DNA of 7,682 bases from UBA7312 sp002715345 (GTDB taxonomy: Bacteria > Bacteroidota > Bacteroidia > Flavobacteriales > UBA7312). The stretch covers positions 1 to 7,682 of the forward strand of contig CAXGIQ010000068.1 of the NCBI GenBank assembly GCA_964009845.1, written 5' to 3'. Numbering within the stretch: the first letter of the stretch is position 1; the number at the start of each line of letters is the position of its first letter. The position numbers and the translations under genes were made by a program. Of the stretch, positions 6,314-7,682 are shown one piece after another. Under the pieces are notes generated by a model. The model was given only the letters and a program-made list of their open reading frames with translations, searched no databases and had not been told where the DNA came from.

Positions 6314-7682
6314 TTTCTCTTCAAATACTGATAGTCTAAATAATATCTTAACTTCAAAGATAAACTATTCTCTTGAGGGTTTTCAAAAAGCATTTCCACA
6401 TTGTCCATGTAATGATTAATAATCTCTGTTCCTTGATTTAGTATAGCGTTTTTCCAAACAATACTTAATTCACTCCCAGGAGCAAACCACCATGTATAGG
6501 TTAGGTCAATGTTCCAAGCATTGAAATTAACATCGTGTTTCCCTAAATAATTCGAAGATGTTAAAAACCCTTCATTATTTAAGCCATGAAAAGAGTGATT
6601 TTTAACCTGCTCCCAATGATGTCTAAACTTGATTTTTGCACTCATCTTATTGCTCATCACATATTGCGCTTCCAGCACATTAGTGATAAATTCTATATTC
6701 CTAATGGCAAAAACAGACATGTTATTATCTGTAAGTGTATACCCAGTATTATTTACTTTTTTCTCAGTTGAAAAAACATATGAAGTAAATAGTTTGTCAT
6801 TGAATCGTATTCGTGGAGATAATCGATAACCAAACTTATGACCGTTATTTAATGGATGAATTCCACCATTTACACTTAAATCTAAAGCAATTTTTTTTCT
6901 GTAATCACTACTTAAGAAAGTACGTGCTCCATAATATTCAGATCGTTTAAAAACTTGATCTAATCCAGCTCTTGCTTCAAAATAATCATTTTCTTTTACA
7001 GGTTGAATTTTTGCATATAAACCCCAGGTTAAGTAATTTTTAAAAGTTGCTATTTGGCTAAATTTTACATCAAATTCAGTAAATCTTCTTGGGAAATAAA
7101 GTTGATTATATTCTAATTCAATAGAGGACTTATAATTCACAAAAAGTTTAGAAGGATTTATTATGCGATAACTTATGGTGCTATTTGTGTTAAACTCATT
7201 AGAATTATATATAAAACCTAAATCATTAGGGTTGTAGTTTTCACTTTCAATATTTTGTTCAATTGAATAATGTAGTTTACCTGTTATTTTAGCTAATTTA
7301 AAATTAGCTGCATATCCGTTAGTACTGCTTCCATTTTCGGAAACCTGACTCTTGTTTACTTTCCAGTTGAATTGGTAGTTACTTTTAGCATCCTGAAGTG
7401 CCATTTTAATTCCCCACACATTAGCCTCTCTTCCTTTGTTTTTTTTACGCTGCACATTGGTGTTAGTAAAAGTAAATGATGAGTTTTGATTAAAGTTTTT
7501 GTCTATAGCAAATACATTGTAATTACTTAATAAATTTCCACTTTCTTGATTTTCACCAGTAACAGCGTTTAATATTCCAATTCCTAAATTGTTTTGGTCT
7601 CGGCCAGTAATTTTTGTTGCATTAAGTAGATTGTCGCTAATTCTTCTCGAATAGAATAGTCCTCCTTTTTCTAGAAGCTCGG
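6310..7682 (-). CDS. DUF5916-containing protein, C-terminal part (5' end outside window)
   Basis: The frame is open from the TGA at 6312-6310 to the window edge, giving 456 residues. An apparent start at 7455 is only an internal GTG and should not be used. The first visible residues, ELLEKGGLFYSRRI, match the conserved block of DUF5916, which in whole proteins follows an N-terminal family-9 carbohydrate-binding-like domain that would lie upstream here. The rest consists of many short alternating hydrophobic/polar strands rich in Tyr, Phe and Asn (for example ISYRIINPSKLFVNYKSSI and IDLTYTWWFAPGSELSIVW), joined by charged loops. This suggests an outer-membrane beta-barrel or a large beta-sheet surface domain. 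The protein ends YLDYQYLKRK rather than with a terminal Phe, so the barrel reading is inference. The function of the family is unknown. It is the first visible gene of the minus-strand cluster, joined to the LolD-like gene by an ATGA overlap. Confidence 0.83.
   Translation of the reverse strand, partial: ELLEKGGLFYSRRISDNLLNATKITGRDQNNLGIGILNAVTGENQESGNLLSNYNVFAIDKNFNQNSSFTFTNTNVQRKKNKGREANVWGIKMALQDAKSNYQFNWKVNKSQVSENGSSTNGYAANFKLAKITGKLHYSIEQNIESENYNPNDLGFIYNSNEFNTNSTISYRIINPSKLFVNYKSSIELEYNQLYFPRRFTEFDVKFSQIATFKNYLTWGLYAKIQPVKENDYFEARAGLDQVFKRSEYYGARTFLSSDYRKKIALDLSVNGGIHPLNNGHKFGYRLSPRIRFNDKLFTSYVFSTEKKVNNTGYTLTDNNMSVFAIRNIEFITNVLEAQYVMSNKMSAKIKFRHHWEQVKNHSFHGLNNEGFLTSSNYLGKHDVNFNAWNIDLTYTWWFAPGSELSIVWKNAILNQGTEIINHYMDNVEMLFENPQENSLSLKLRYYLDYQYLKRK

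Noticed and set aside
6586..6829. Two overlapping plus-strand frames (61 and 66 codons) opposite the DUF5916 gene
   Set aside because: They overlap each other in different frames and are antisense to a clear coding region. Their hydrophobic content reflects the complement of beta-strand codons.
7453..7455. GTG as the start codon of the DUF5916 gene
   Set aside because: The frame continues upstream without a stop to the window edge, and that extension holds the conserved ELLEKGGLFYSRRI block, so the GTG is an internal Val codon.
1..7682. CRISPR array, tRNA, rRNA, insertion sequence or prophage signals
   Set aside because: No spaced direct repeats, tRNA-like cloverleaf, transposase motifs or long terminal inverted repeats were seen on reading both strands.

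Overview
This window most likely comes from a low-GC member of the Bacteroidota, probably the Flavobacteriia. Three things point there. There is a DUF5916 protein and a BatA-type double-anchor vWA protein, both typical of that phylum. A flavobacterial-style dihydroorotase-like protein is present. Two intergenic candidate promoters fit the Bacteroidota consensus (TTG-N17-23-TAnnTTTG) rather than an E. coli sigma-70 type. Shine-Dalgarno-like sites are absent or weak. I see no rRNA, tRNA, CRISPR array, insertion sequence or other sign of recent transfer.

Layout. Positions 1-92 hold the last 29 codons of a plus-strand gene resembling the C-terminus of a TonB-family energy transducer. It meets a minus-strand gene (136-1545) at a near-symmetric, probably bidirectional terminator hairpin (103-143). 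The minus-strand gene encodes a 469-residue conserved protein of unknown function and has a clear promoter in the divergent spacer. Across that 79-bp spacer, a plus-strand gene (1625-2389) encodes a PhnP-like metallo-beta-lactamase-fold hydrolase. Its last 9 bases overlap the end of the minus-strand gene cluster that fills the rest of the window.

That cluster is read right to left. It starts with a DUF5916 protein (6310-7682, entering from beyond the window edge), followed by a LolD-like ABC ATPase (5660-6313), a BatA-like membrane protein with a MIDAS-bearing vWA domain (3637-5634) and a dihydroorotase-family protein (2381-3640). Two of its three junctions are ATGA stop/start overlaps and the third is a 25-base gap, so this is very probably one transcription unit. 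A second candidate promoter sits in that gap.

The most notable observation is that the dihydroorotase-family protein has lost three of its usual zinc ligands and a substrate-contact Asn, while keeping other substrate-site residues. It looks like a non-catalytic (PyrX-type) or repurposed homologue, and it is translationally coupled to a membrane protein rather than to pyrimidine genes. Otherwise the window looks like ordinary chromosomal housekeeping sequence, and I did not find convincing evidence for a wholly new system.
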